Origin: AP-15 sp963814805
GTDB taxonomy: Bacteria > Pseudomonadota > Alphaproteobacteria > ATCC43930 > CGMCC-115725
Reading direction: 5' to 3'
Assembly: GCA_963814805.1 (NCBI GenBank)
Contig: CAWFER010000015.1
Coordinates: 310,001-374,000 of the forward strand
Length of the DNA: 64,000 bases
How positions within the stretch are numbered: the first letter of the stretch is position 1; each line of letters begins with the position of its first letter. The notes under the pieces were generated by a model, which saw only the letters and a program-made list of their open reading frames with translations, was not told the DNA's origin and ran no database searches. Positions 17,094-26,508 of this stretch are shown piece by piece. The position numbers were made by a program, and so were the translations under genes.

Positions 17094-17927
17094 ATGCCCG
17101 ACGAAAACGAAAGCTGCGGCCAGGAGATCGACCGGCGCAGCGTGACAATCGACGAATTGCGCCGCGAATTGGCGCAGGCCAGCGCCTCCGCCGCCGCTAA
17201 ATCGGCGCTCCTGGCCGAGCTCGGCCACGAATTGCGCACGCCGCTTAGCGCCATTATCGGCTTCGCCGAGCTGATGCAGTCGCAGTCGTCGGGCCCGATC
17301 GGCAATCGCATTTACCGCAATTACCTTGAAAACATCATTTTTTGCGGCCGCCATTTGCTCGGGGTCGTCGAGGCGACGGTCGAAATCACCCGCAGCGAAG
17401 CCGGCCAGGTGAAGTTGAAGGAGGAGCCGGTCGCGGTCGGCGAGGTCGTCGACGAGACGTTTCGGTTGATCTCGCCATTGGCTGAGCGCGGCGGGGTCGC
17501 GCTGCTGTGGCATCCCGGCTCGGTCGCGCTGCCGGCGCTCTATTGCGATCGGCTGCGGCTGCGCCAGGTTCTGCTGAACCTTGTCTCGAACGCGGTCAAA
17601 TTTACCGGGAGCGGCGGAACGGTCGAGGTCAGCGCCGATCTCGCCGACGGTCTGGCTCTCGTCGTTAGCGATACCGGCATCGGCATCGAGCACGCGCCTG
17701 CGGCTCTCTCCGGTCTGGCGCAGGCCGGGCCGGATGGGCCCCCGCCTCGACCCGGCGCGGGATTGGGTCTGATGTTGGCGAAAGCCTTGGTCGAGCAGCA
17801 TGGCGGCGCCCTCTCGTGGCGCAGCACGCCGTCGGTCGGCGCCGCGGTGCGCATCGCCTTCCCGGCCGAGCGGCTCGGGCTGGGCGATCGCGCGGGTAAT
17901 CTCGGGGCGGCGCGGTGCGCGGTCTGA
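17094..17927 (+). CDS. soluble sensor histidine kinase
   Basis: 277 residues without membrane segments. A short coiled-coil-like N-terminus (residues 18-40) leads into the dimerisation/phosphoacceptor domain with H-box LGHELRTPLSAIIGF near 42-56. The ATPase domain shows N-box LVSNAVKFT near 163-171, G1 DTGIGI near 193 and G2 GAGLGLMLAKALVEQHGG near 222. No PAS or other input domain is present, and no response regulator is adjacent, so this is an orphan cytoplasmic kinase, similar in build to the PdhS/DivJ-like kinases of alphaproteobacteria lacking their sensory parts. Partner and signal are unknown. Confidence 0.85.
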   Translation: MPDENESCGQEIDRRSVTIDELRRELAQASASAAAKSALLAELGHELRTPLSAIIGFAELMQSQSSGPIGNRIYRNYLENIIFCGRHLLGVVEATVEITRSEAGQVKLKEEPVAVGEVVDETFRLISPLAERGGVALLWHPGSVALPALYCDRLRLRQVLLNLVSNAVKFTGSGGTVEVSADLADGLALVVSDTGIGIEHAPAALSGLAQAGPDGPPPRPGAGLGLMLAKALVEQHGGALSWRSTPSVGAAVRIAFPAERLGLGDRAGNLGAARCAV

Positions 17928-17935
17928 TCCGCCAC

Positions 17936-19468
<1,533 letters not shown>

Positions 19469-19641
19469 GTCCCAGCCCGCTCTTTAACCAAAAGTCGAGT
19501 TTAGGTGGGCGCGGCCGGCGGCGCCAGTTCCGCGGCGATCAAATTCAGCACAATAGTTGTGCAATGCCGGCAACCAGCGTTAACCTGATCTCTGGCTCGG
19601 TGGCCGATCGGCCGAGAAACTCTTGCGAGGGAGACTGGGTC

Positions 19642-20076
19642 TTGCCCGACAACCGCACTTGGTGGCTCGTCTGGGAGCCGCGTATGCTCAGCGTTCTGCG
19701 CTTTGTCGCCGGCCTCACCTTTCTCGACCACGGCACGGCCAAGCTGCTCGGCTTCCCGCCGATCGCCACGTTCGCGCATCTGCACCTGGCATCTTTGCTC
19801 GGGGTGCAGGGCGTGATCGAGCTGGTCGGCGGAGCAATGGTTTGTGTCGGGTTGTTCACCCGCCCGGTCGCCTTCATCCTGTCCGGGGATATGGCCGTGG
19901 CGTATTTCATGGTGCATTTGCCCAAGAGCTTTTTTCCCGTGGTGAGCGGCGGCGATGCGGCAATCCTGTTCTGCTTCATCTTTTTCTATGTGTTCGTCGC
20001 GGGCCCCGGGGTATGGAGCCTCGATCGGTTGCTGACGCCGCGACCGGCCGAGCTGTCAACCGCCGCTAAGCTCTGA
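19642..20076 (+). CDS. DoxX family membrane protein
   Basis: 144 residues with four predicted membrane segments: MLSVLRFVAGLTFLDHG near 15-31, LLGVQGVIELVGGAMVCVGL near 52-75, FILSGDMAVAYFMVHL near 80, and AAILFCFIFFYVFVAGPG near 107. The LDHGTAKLLGFP and GVGLFTRPVA-like segments are typical of DoxX. Function is generally unassigned; some members act in membrane redox complexes. I prefer a TTG start at 19642 because GAGGGAG lies at 19627-19633; an ATG at 19564 in the same frame would add a 26-residue non-homologous extension, and ATG 19684 would cut into the family N-terminus. Its 3' end overlaps the convergent gmhB by 21 bases. Confidence 0.8.
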   Translation: MPDNRTWWLVWEPRMLSVLRFVAGLTFLDHGTAKLLGFPPIATFAHLHLASLLGVQGVIELVGGAMVCVGLFTRPVAFILSGDMAVAYFMVHLPKSFFPVVSGGDAAILFCFIFFYVFVAGPGVWSLDRLLTPRPAELSTAAKL

Positions 20077-20619
20077 GCGCCGTCGCGCGGCGAGGATCTC
20101 CGCGACAAAGCGGTCGAGGTCGCCACCGGGAAAGAGGTGGCTCGCGATCCCGGCGGCGGCGGCGGCGGCGCAATCGCTGTCGCGGTCGCCGACGAGGAAG
20201 CTCGCGGCGCGGTCGACCGGCCAAGCGCGCAGCAGGTCGGCGATCATCCCCGGCGCCGGCTTGCGCCAGTCGCTCTCCCGGCGGTATTCCGCAAGGACGG
20301 CCTCGGGGTGAAACGGGCAATAGCGGATGTCGTCGAGGCGGGCTCCCGCCCCCGCCAGCTCAGCCGCGATCTCGGCGTGCAGCGCCCGCACGTCATCCTC
20401 CGAATAAAAGCCGCGCGCGACCCCGGACTGGTTGGTCGCGACAAAGACGAAAAACCCGGCCTCGTTGAGGCGCCTGATCGCCGCCACGGCGCCGTCGATC
20501 CAGCGAAACCGCGCGCGCGTGCCGACATAACCGTCATCGTGGTTGAGGACCCCGTCGCGGTCGAGAAAGGCGGCCGGCCGCCGGTCCGTGATCGCCGCTC
20601 GGCCGATCAAAGGCGGCAT
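20056..20619 (-). CDS. gmhB: D-glycero-beta-D-manno-heptose 1,7-bisphosphate 7-phosphatase
   Basis: 187 residues from ATG 20619. HAD-IIIA motifs: AAFLDRDGVLNHDDGYV near residue 15, FVATNQSGVARGFYSEDDV near 52, a metal-binding stretch RYCPFHPEA near 95, DWRKPAPGMI near 110 and FLVGDRDSDCAAAAAAGI near 137. It removes the 7-phosphate in ADP-heptose synthesis for lipopolysaccharide. Only the first cysteine of the usual zinc loop of GmhB is visible here (RYCPFHPEAVLAEYRR), as in shortened loop variants. Its start is 17 bases after the stop of gmhA, so the two form an operon. Confidence 0.88.
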   Translation of the reverse strand: MPPLIGRAAITDRRPAAFLDRDGVLNHDDGYVGTRARFRWIDGAVAAIRRLNEAGFFVFVATNQSGVARGFYSEDDVRALHAEIAAELAGAGARLDDIRYCPFHPEAVLAEYRRESDWRKPAPGMIADLLRAWPVDRAASFLVGDRDSDCAAAAAAGIASHLFPGGDLDRFVAEILAARRRSELSGG

Positions 20620-20636
20620 TCCCAGCGCCTCGGGGC

Positions 20637-21218
20637 TCAGCGCGCGAGCGGGAACAGCCGGGCCTCGACAAGGCCGCAGACAATGTGCCCGGCGATCAGG
20701 TGGATCTGCTGGATCAAGGTCGTCGCATCGGCGGGCGCGTGCAGGCACAGATCGCAGCGCGCCGCCATCTCGCCGCCGCTGCGGCCGGTCAGCCCGACCA
20801 CCGCGAGCCCCCGGTCGCGGGCAGCCTCGATCGCTCGCAGAATGTTCGTCGAGCGTCCCGAGGTCGAGATCGCGACAAACACGTCGCCCTCCCGCCCGAG
20901 GCCGAGGATCTGGCGCTCGAACACCCGCTCGAAGCCGTAATCGTTGCCGATCGCGGTCAGGACCGAGGTATCGGTGGTCAAGGCCAGGGCCGCCGCCGGG
21001 GCGCGGTCGTAATTGAGCCGCGACAGGAACTCGCCGGCGATGTGCTGGGCGTCGCCGGCGCTGCCGCCATTGCCGGCGAGCAAGAGCTTGCCGCCGCTGC
21101 CGAGCGCCCGGGCGGTCAACTCGACGATGGCGGCGATCGTGCGGCCAAACGCTGGGTCGTCGATCGCCGCCTGGACGGCGTCGCGCGATTGCGTCAGATA
21201 ATCCCGGATCGCATCCAC
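20637..21218 (-). CDS. gmhA: sedoheptulose-7-phosphate isomerase
   Basis: 193 residues, full length, GTG start. The SIS-domain signature LLLAGNGGSAGDAQHIAGEF lies near residue 45, followed by ALTTDTSVLTAIGNDYGFE near 78 and FVAISTSGRSTNIL near 112 and a C-terminal helix with QQIHLIAGHIVCGLVE near 169 that carries the active-site histidine. It converts sedoheptulose-7-phosphate to D-glycero-D-manno-heptose-7-phosphate, the first step of heptose synthesis. Sedoheptulose-7-phosphate comes from transketolase, encoded earlier in this window. Upstream of gmhB. Confidence 0.95.
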   Translation of the reverse strand: MDAIRDYLTQSRDAVQAAIDDPAFGRTIAAIVELTARALGSGGKLLLAGNGGSAGDAQHIAGEFLSRLNYDRAPAAALALTTDTSVLTAIGNDYGFERVFERQILGLGREGDVFVAISTSGRSTNILRAIEAARDRGLAVVGLTGRSGGEMAARCDLCLHAPADATTLIQQIHLIAGHIVCGLVEARLFPLAR

Positions 21219-21298
21219 CGGCGCACCCGCCCTGTCCCGCCGCCGCGCTTGCTGGATCGGACCGGCCCGACCCCGATCGAACCGTCTGATCGATAAAC

Positions 21299-21304
21299 TA
21301 TAAT
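21299..21304 (+). promoter_or_regulatory. candidate -10 element of the glycosyltransferase gene
   Basis: A perfect TATAAT at 21299-21304 lies in the short AT-rich gap between divergent gmhA and the glycosyltransferase gene. The upstream hexamer at a normal distance (GATCGA, 18 bases away) is poor, so the -35 is not defined. Confidence 0.35.
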
Positions 21305-21352
21305 AAAGAGCGATTGTGGCATCTGTGTCGACAGCGAAGACGGGTGAGGCCG

Positions 21353-22573
21353 GTGCGGATATTTTTCATTTGCCAACGCGTGCCGTTCCCGCCCGACCGC
21401 GGCGACAAGATCGCGACCTTCAACGAAATCCGTCACCTGGCGACGGCGCATGAGGTGCATGTCTTCTGCCTCGGCGACGGCGCCCGCGACCTCGACAACC
21501 TCCCGGGGCTGCGCGACTACGCAAAGAGCGTCACCGCGGTTCGGCTGGGTCGGAGGGCCAGCCGGCTGCGCACGCTTGGCGCGCTGATCGCCGGCGGCCC
21601 GCTGTCGGTCGCGGCGTTCGACGAACCCCGTCTGCACCGGGCGATTCGAGAAAAGTTCGATGCGCTGAAGCCCGATCTGATCATCGTCTACAGCGGCAAT
21701 GTCGCCCAGTATGCCGAGCCCTTCGCGCAGGCGCCGCGGATCATGCAATTTTCGGATCTGGATTCGCTGAAATGGGGGCAGTACGCGGCGCGGGCGCCGG
21801 CGCCGATGAAATGGATCTATGCGACCGAGCAACGCCGGCTGCTCGCCTACGAACGGCATATCGCCCGCAGCTTCTCCCATGCGCTGGTCTGCACCGCGGC
21901 CGAGCAGCGCGATTTCGCGCGTCTGATCCCCGGAGTTCCGGTCAGTCTGGTTGGCAACGGCGTCGACCTCGACTATTTCCGCAGCGCCGGGCGGGCGAAA
22001 CGCCCCGGCTCGATGGTGTTCACCGGGGTCATGGACTATCTGCCCAATGTCGACGCCGTCCGCTGGCTGTGCGAGGAAATCCTGCCATCGGTGCAGGCGC
22101 GGATCCCGGCGGCCAGCCTGACGATCTGCGGCAGCCGGCCGTCCGCTGCGGTGCGGCGACTGGCAAAGCGGCCCGGGGTGCGGGTGACCGGATGGGTCGC
22201 CGATACCCGGCCCTATCTCGACGAGGCCCAATTGTTCGCCGCACCGCTGCGTCTCGCCCGCGGCATCCAGAACAAGCTGCTCGAGGCGATGGCGATGGGA
22301 CTGCCGTGCGTTACCTCGACGATCGCCTGGAACGCCACCGCGATTCCCGGCGGCGAGGGCATTCTGGCGACCGACGATCCCAGGGAACTCGTCGCGCACA
22401 TCGTCCGGCTGCTGCGCGACGGCGAATATCGGGCGCGGATGGCGCAGCGGGCGCGCGCTGCGGTCGAAGCCAATTACCGCTGGGACACGCAAATGGCCCG
22501 CCTCGACCGGGTGATCGCGGCGGTCACGGCATTGCCGACGCGGGCCGGCTCGCCTCTCCCGGCCGAGGCATGA
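21353..22573 (+). CDS. exosortase/PEP-CTERM-associated sugar transferase (TIGR03087-like)
   Basis: About 406 residues from GTG 21353, which follows GAGG at 21345-21348. The N-terminus IFFICQRVPFPPDRGDKI is the hallmark of the Stp1/TIGR03087 group of family-1 glycosyltransferases found with exosortase loci. Further family points: QFSDLDSLKWGQYA near residue 138, LVGNGVDLDYF near 200, FTGVMDYLPNVDAVRWLCEE near 222, and the donor-binding ARGIQNKLLEAMAMGLPCV near 301. It probably adds a sugar in an exopolysaccharide linked to a PEP-CTERM sorting system. No exosortase gene is in the window, but a broken PEP-CTERM protein lies at 40790-41020. Confidence 0.82.
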   Translation: MRIFFICQRVPFPPDRGDKIATFNEIRHLATAHEVHVFCLGDGARDLDNLPGLRDYAKSVTAVRLGRRASRLRTLGALIAGGPLSVAAFDEPRLHRAIREKFDALKPDLIIVYSGNVAQYAEPFAQAPRIMQFSDLDSLKWGQYAARAPAPMKWIYATEQRRLLAYERHIARSFSHALVCTAAEQRDFARLIPGVPVSLVGNGVDLDYFRSAGRAKRPGSMVFTGVMDYLPNVDAVRWLCEEILPSVQARIPAASLTICGSRPSAAVRRLAKRPGVRVTGWVADTRPYLDEAQLFAAPLRLARGIQNKLLEAMAMGLPCVTSTIAWNATAIPGGEGILATDDPRELVAHIVRLLRDGEYRARMAQRARAAVEANYRWDTQMARLDRVIAAVTALPTRAGSPLPAEA

Positions 22574-22607
22574 GGGCGGAGCTCACGGCATGCCGATCGA
22601 CGCCGAG

Positions 22608-22937
22608 CTACGGGGCGGTTTCGGGCTTGGGCTCCGAGCGCCGGCTCAGTTCCGGGAACGGGATATCGTAGCGCTGGCAGCGGCCGCGCGCGGCGACGAT
22701 CTCGCCCGGCGCCGCGGTCAATGATTTATCGAGCTCGGGCTGATAGGGGGTGGCGCAAATCTGGTCCGCGAGCAGCATATTGACCCGCGGATCGTAATTG
22801 TTGAACTGGGCGAATTCGGGCGGGACCGTGCCGGTGGGAGCGAGCGCGCTGACGCCGAACCCCGGCTTGACCGGGATGTAGGGGGTGCAGCCGGCGACGC
22901 AGACAACGATCAAGACAAGCGCGCATAAGGTTCGCAT
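22608..22937 (-). CDS. small lipoprotein of unknown function
   Basis: 109 residues with a lipoprotein signal: MRTLCALVLIVVCVAGC, lipobox VAGC, cysteine 17. The mature part contains a short conserved-looking NNYDPRVNMLLADQICATPYQPE segment and two more cysteines (ICATPYQ and RCQRYD) that could form a disulfide. It should be anchored in the outer or inner membrane. No family is recognised. It lies tail-to-tail with the glycosyltransferase gene. Confidence 0.75.
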   Translation of the reverse strand: MRTLCALVLIVVCVAGCTPYIPVKPGFGVSALAPTGTVPPEFAQFNNYDPRVNMLLADQICATPYQPELDKSLTAAPGEIVAARGRCQRYDIPFPELSRRSEPKPETAP

Positions 22938-23015
22938 GAGGGGTCCGTCGCTGATGGCCGGGGCCGAGTGTGCCGGGCGAATTGGTCGCGCGCAACCATC
23001 GTGCGACGCCCGGCC

Positions 23016-24146
23016 TCAAAGCCCGGCCGGCTGGCGTCGCCATTCTTCGCGGACCAGCGATGATTCCTCGCCGTCGATCCGCCGGGCGCGCTCGGCCACA
23101 TAGGCTGGCGGAGTGGCCAGCCGGGCGAAGGCCCAGACCGCGGCGGCGCGGACCAGTTCGGCCGAGTCCCCGAGACAGCGCGCCACTGCAGCGAGCAGCT
23201 CGTCGCCGGGCTCGGCGTTGCCGATCGCGATCAGCACGTTGCGCAAAAACCGGTCGCGGCCGATGCGCTTCAGCGGCGAGCCGGCGAAGAGCCGGCGGAA
23301 AGCCGCGTCGTCGAGGGCGGCGAGATCGGCGAGGCGCGGCGCGGTCAGTTCGGCGCGCGGCAGAAAATCGGGCTCGTGCGCGGCCTGGGCGAATTTGTTC
23401 CATGGGCACACCGCCAGGCACTCGTCGCAGCCATAGATGCGGTTGCCGATCGCAGCGCGAAATTCGAGCGGGATCATGCCCTTGTGCTCGATCGTCAGAT
23501 ACGAGATGCAGCGCCGCGCGTCGAGCCGATATGGCGCGGGAAACGCCGCCGTCGGGCAGGCGTCGAGACAGCGCCTGCAGGCGCCGCAATGGTCGGGCTC
23601 GGGCGGATCGGGGTCGAGCGCGAGGCCAGATAGATCTCGCCCAAGAACAGCCACGAGCCAAACTGCCGCGAGACGAGGTTGGTGTGCTTCCCTTGCCAGC
23701 CGAGCCCGGCCTGCTGCGCCAGCGGCTTTTCCATGACCGGCGCGGTGTCGACAAAGAGCTTCAAGCGCGCCCGGCCATTGCCCCTCGATCCAGCGCGCCA
23801 GCGCCTTCAGCCGGCGCTTCAAGGTGTCGTGATAGTCGCGACCGCGGGCATAGACCGAGACGGCGCCGCGGTCGGGCGCGCCCTGCGCCGCCAGCGGATC
23901 GTCTTCGGGGGCGTAATTGACCCCGAGCACGACGATGGTCCGGGCCTCCGGCCACAACGCCCGCGGGTCGCCGCGGCGCGCGGCGGCGCCGGCGAGCCAG
24001 CCCATGTCGCCATGATAGCCGCGGGCGATGAATTCGGCGAGCCCGGCGCGGACGTCCTCATCGAGACGGGCCGCGGCAAAGCCGACCGCGTCGAAGCCTT
24101 GGGCCAAAGCGCGATCGCGGATCGCCGCGCGGATCGGGTCGGACAT
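23016..24146 (-). CDS. queG: epoxyqueuosine reductase, with two compensating frameshifts
   Basis: The frame codes 376 residues. QueG reduces epoxyqueuosine in tRNA to queuosine with cobalamin and two 4Fe-4S clusters. The cluster motifs CGACRRCLDACP (near 195) and CDECLAVCP (near 250) are intact, and a C-terminal HEAT-like repeat follows. Between about 23632 and 23768 the family sequence is in another frame (KLFVDTAPVMEKPLAQQAGL, then FGSWLFLGEIYLA), while the main frame gives a non-homologous arginine/alanine-rich stretch. One extra base in the GCGCGC near 23765 and one missing base near 23630 explain this. Last gene of the tgt-queF-queG operon, ten bases after queF. Confidence 0.9.
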   Translation of the reverse strand: MSDPIRAAIRDRALAQGFDAVGFAAARLDEDVRAGLAEFIARGYHGDMGWLAGAAARRGDPRALWPEARTIVVLGVNYAPEDDPLAAQGAPDRGAVSVYARGRDYHDTLKRRLKALARWIEGQWPGALEALCRHRAGHGKAAGAAGRARLAREAHQPRLAAVWLVAVLGRDLSGLALDPDPPEPDHCGACRRCLDACPTAAFPAPYRLDARRCISYLTIEHKGMIPLEFRAAIGNRIYGCDECLAVCPWNKFAQAAHEPDFLPRAELTAPRLADLAALDDAAFRRLFAGSPLKRIGRDRFLRNVLIAIGNAEPGDELLAAVARCLGDSAELVRAAAVWAFARLATPPAYVAERARRIDGEESSLVREEWRRQPAGL

Positions 24147-24156
24147 CCCTGCCCCC

Positions 24157-24615
24157 TCAGCCGCGGCCGCGATAGGGGGCCACCCCGGGATCGGGCAGCC
24201 ACAGCCCGTCGGGCGGGGCGGCGGTCTGATAGAACACGTCGATCGGGATGCCGCCGCGCGGATACCAGTAGCCGGCGATGCGCAGCCAGCGCGGCGCCAG
24301 CACCGCGACCAGCCGACGGGCGATGCCGAGGGTGCAGTCCTCGTGGAACGCCGGGTGATTGCGGAAGGCGCCGAAAAAGAGCTTCAAGGACTTGCTTTCG
24401 AGGATCGCCGCCTCGGGCACATAGTCGATCACCAGATGGGCGAAATCGGGCTGGCCGGTGACCGGGCACAGCGAGGTGAATTCGGGGCAGGTGAAGCGCA
24501 CGACATAGAGGAGGCCCGGATGCGGGTTCGCCACAGTTTCGAGCACCGCCGCCTCCGGCGATTGCGGCGACCTGGTCGGCTGCCCGAGCTGGGACAAAAC
24601 CGGTTTTTCGCTCAT
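24157..24615 (-). CDS. queF: NADPH-dependent 7-cyano-7-deazaguanine reductase
   Basis: 152 residues, the short unimodular QueF type. It reduces preQ0 to preQ1, the base that Tgt inserts into tRNA. The catalytic cysteine and aspartate are visible in FTCPEFTSLCPVTGQPDFAH (residues 41-60), followed by the QueF motif ESKSLKLFFGAFRNH near 73 and FHEDC near 90. Its ATG overlaps the stop of tgt, and queG follows, so these three form one transcription unit for queuosine synthesis. Confidence 0.96.
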   Translation of the reverse strand: MSEKPVLSQLGQPTRSPQSPEAAVLETVANPHPGLLYVVRFTCPEFTSLCPVTGQPDFAHLVIDYVPEAAILESKSLKLFFGAFRNHPAFHEDCTLGIARRLVAVLAPRWLRIAGYWYPRGGIPIDVFYQTAAPPDGLWLPDPGVAPYRGRG

Positions 24616-25757
24616 CCGTCTCTCGCCTGCGGTGGCGGCGCCTGCGCCTCGGCAAAGGCGGCGGCGAAATCCGCCAGCGCGCCAGCCGCGATCGCACTGC
24701 GCATTTCATCCATCAGATCGGCATAATAGCGCAGATTGTGCTGGGTCAGCAGCATCGCGCCGAGGATCTCGCCGCAGCGGACGAGATGGTGCAGATAGGC
24801 GCGGCTGTAGCCGGTGCAGGCCGGGCAAAGGCATTTAGGATCGAGCGGCGACGGGTCGTCGGCATGGCGCGCGTTGCGCAGGTTGACCGCGCCGCTGCGG
24901 GTGAAGGCCTGGGCGGTGCGGCCCGAGCGGGTCGGCAGCACGCAATCGAACATATCGACGCCGCGCATGACCGCCCCGACCAGATCGGCGGGCTTGCCGA
25001 CCCCCATCAGATAGCGCGGCCGGTCCGGCGGCAGCGCCGGCGCCGTCGCCTCGATGATGTCGAACATGACCCGCTGCCCCTCGCCGACCGCGAGCCCGCC
25101 GATTGCATAGCCGTCAAAGCCGATCTCCTTGAGCCGCGCCGCCGAGCGCCGCCGCAGATCGGCATGCACCCCGCCCTGGACGATGCCGAAGATGCCGTGC
25201 CCCGGCCGCTCGACAAAGGCATGGCGCGAGCGCTCCGCCCAGCGCATCGACAATTCCATCGAGGCTTCGACCGCGTCCGGCGGCGACGGAAAGGCGGTGC
25301 ATTCGTCCAATGCCATCGTCACATCGGCGCCGAGCAGATGCTGGATCTCGACCGAGCGCTCCGGGGTCAAGAGATGGGCGCTGCCGTCGAGATGCGAGCG
25401 AAAGGCGACGCCCGCCTCGCCGATCTTGCGCAATTTGGCCAAGGACATGACCTGAAACCCGCCCGAATCGGTCAGGATCGGGTATGGCCAGTTCATGAAA
25501 CGGTGCAGGCCGCCGAGGGCGGCGATGCGTTCGGCGCCGGGCCGCAGCATCAGGTGATAGGTGTTGGCGAGCAGGATCTGCGCGCCGCTGGCGGCGACCC
25601 CCTCGGGGGTCATCGCCTTGACCGTGGCGGCGGTGCCGACCGGCATGAAGGCCGGCGTGTCGACCACGCCGTGCGCGGTCACAAGCCGCCCGCGCCGCGC
25701 CGCGCCATCGCGCGCCAGCACCTCAAAGCCGAGGGTCACCGGACCGGGTCCCGGCAT
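24612..25757 (-). CDS. tgt: tRNA-guanine transglycosylase
   Basis: 381 residues from ATG 25757; a start 11 codons upstream is possible but lies before the family N-terminus. The enzyme exchanges guanine-34 for preQ1 in tRNAs with GUN anticodons. Seen: TPAFMPVGTAATVKAM near 36, DSGGFQVMSL near 100, GGLAVGEGQRVMFDII near 225, MGVGKPADLVGAVMRGVDMFDCVLPTR with the catalytic aspartate near 258-283, and the zinc site CLCPACTGYSRAYLHHLV near 315. First gene of tgt-queF-queG, sharing an ATGA overlap with queF. queA, commonly its neighbour, lies 2.6 kb upstream beyond an insertion. Confidence 0.97.
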   Translation of the reverse strand: MPGPGPVTLGFEVLARDGAARRGRLVTAHGVVDTPAFMPVGTAATVKAMTPEGVAASGAQILLANTYHLMLRPGAERIAALGGLHRFMNWPYPILTDSGGFQVMSLAKLRKIGEAGVAFRSHLDGSAHLLTPERSVEIQHLLGADVTMALDECTAFPSPPDAVEASMELSMRWAERSRHAFVERPGHGIFGIVQGGVHADLRRRSAARLKEIGFDGYAIGGLAVGEGQRVMFDIIEATAPALPPDRPRYLMGVGKPADLVGAVMRGVDMFDCVLPTRSGRTAQAFTRSGAVNLRNARHADDPSPLDPKCLCPACTGYSRAYLHHLVRCGEILGAMLLTQHNLRYYADLMDEMRSAIAAGALADFAAAFAEAQAPPPQARDG

Positions 25758-26111
25758 TTTGCATGATTTCGGCAACGGCGCCCGCCACATCGGGTCAGCA
25801 ATGTACGGTTGACTCCTGGATCAAATCTGGCTGCATCTGCAGCAAATCAGCAGCAGAATTTCTTCGTCCGGCCGCAAGCATGGAACCGTTTGCCGCGCGT
25901 AGCCGCATACTGCCGACCGATGACGCCTCCCGAAAAGCCGCGATCTTATCATGCAATGATGGCGAGATTAGCCGTCCCGGAAGCCGGGCGCGCTGGCGGA
26001 GGCCGCGAGGGCGGCCGGGAGAGCTGGAAGCTCCCGGCGCCACGGCTTCCCCTACCTCACCCCAGCCCTCTCCCCCCGGGGGGCGGAGAGGGAGGAAACT
26101 ATGTCTGCGTC
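25758..26111. other. intergenic region upstream of tgt
   Basis: No gene is seen in these 354 bases. The part next to tgt is moderately AT-rich and probably holds its promoter, but I cannot fix the hexamers. The distal part carries the strong GC hairpin listed separately. Confidence 0.5.
26066..26092. repeat. GC-rich palindromic hairpin of the common CCCTCTCC type
   Basis: CCCTCTCC (26066-26073) pairs with GGAGAGGG (26085-26092), with a further C-run/G-run pairing inside. This is the widespread extragenic palindrome of GC-rich proteobacteria, and it may also act as a terminator for a transcript reading from either side. Confidence 0.7.
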
Positions 26112-26143
26112 AGTCCGGGCGTTCGATCAGGCAGGCGTCGCCG
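26112..26143 (-). repeat. second copy of the 3' end of queA
   Basis: Read on the minus strand this gives GDACLIERPD followed by a stop, matching the real queA end GDACLIERAD at 28391-28424. Twenty-four bases (26120-26143 and 28401-28424) are identical and in the same orientation; the last codons differ (Pro versus Ala). The two copies flank the 2.3-kb insert that carries the IS element and the orphan gene. Confidence 0.85.
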
Positions 26144-26200
26144 GAGCACATAGGGCGACAAAAACAGAGACGGGCAAAATTCCCCTGATTGCCCATTCAC

Positions 26201-26328
26201 TCGTCCCCCCCGGCGAAGGCCGGGGCCTATGCGTCCACGGCAGGGGCGGATGATGGCTGGTACGACATGCAGTGCGTGAAATTTCCGAGCGGCGGAGGGA
26301 TGGGTCCCGGCCTACGCCGGGAAGACGA
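26201..26328. repeat. 128-bp inverted-repeat element (MITE-like)
   Basis: Arms 26201-26227 and 26302-26328 are imperfect inverted repeats of 27 bases (TCGTC, then CCGGCG, then AGGCCGGG in both). This matches the style of mobile palindromic repeats common between genes in alphaproteobacteria. There is no coding content. Confidence 0.65.
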
Positions 26329-26508
26329 AGGTAAGACTTATCAAGTTTTCATCGTTTATCTGGAGTCTTGCCAGCCTCGAAGTGCATTCCGCATTTTGTC
26401 GGTATCGCGTTTCGGCGACCTTTCTCGGCGTTCCCACTCGCGTTAGGAGTCAAGATGGCCCGGCTCAATTGGTGACCGGACCGGCCAAGCGCGCCAATCG
26501 TTACAGTT

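Noticed and set aside
21194..22492. Long antisense frames opposite real genes, for example opposite the glycosyltransferase, the HAD phosphatase (12111-13151) and tgt (24738-25766)
   Set aside because: They are mirror frames of GC-rich codon use: rich in Arg, Ala, Gly, Asp and Pro, with no domains, and the genes on the other strand are certain.
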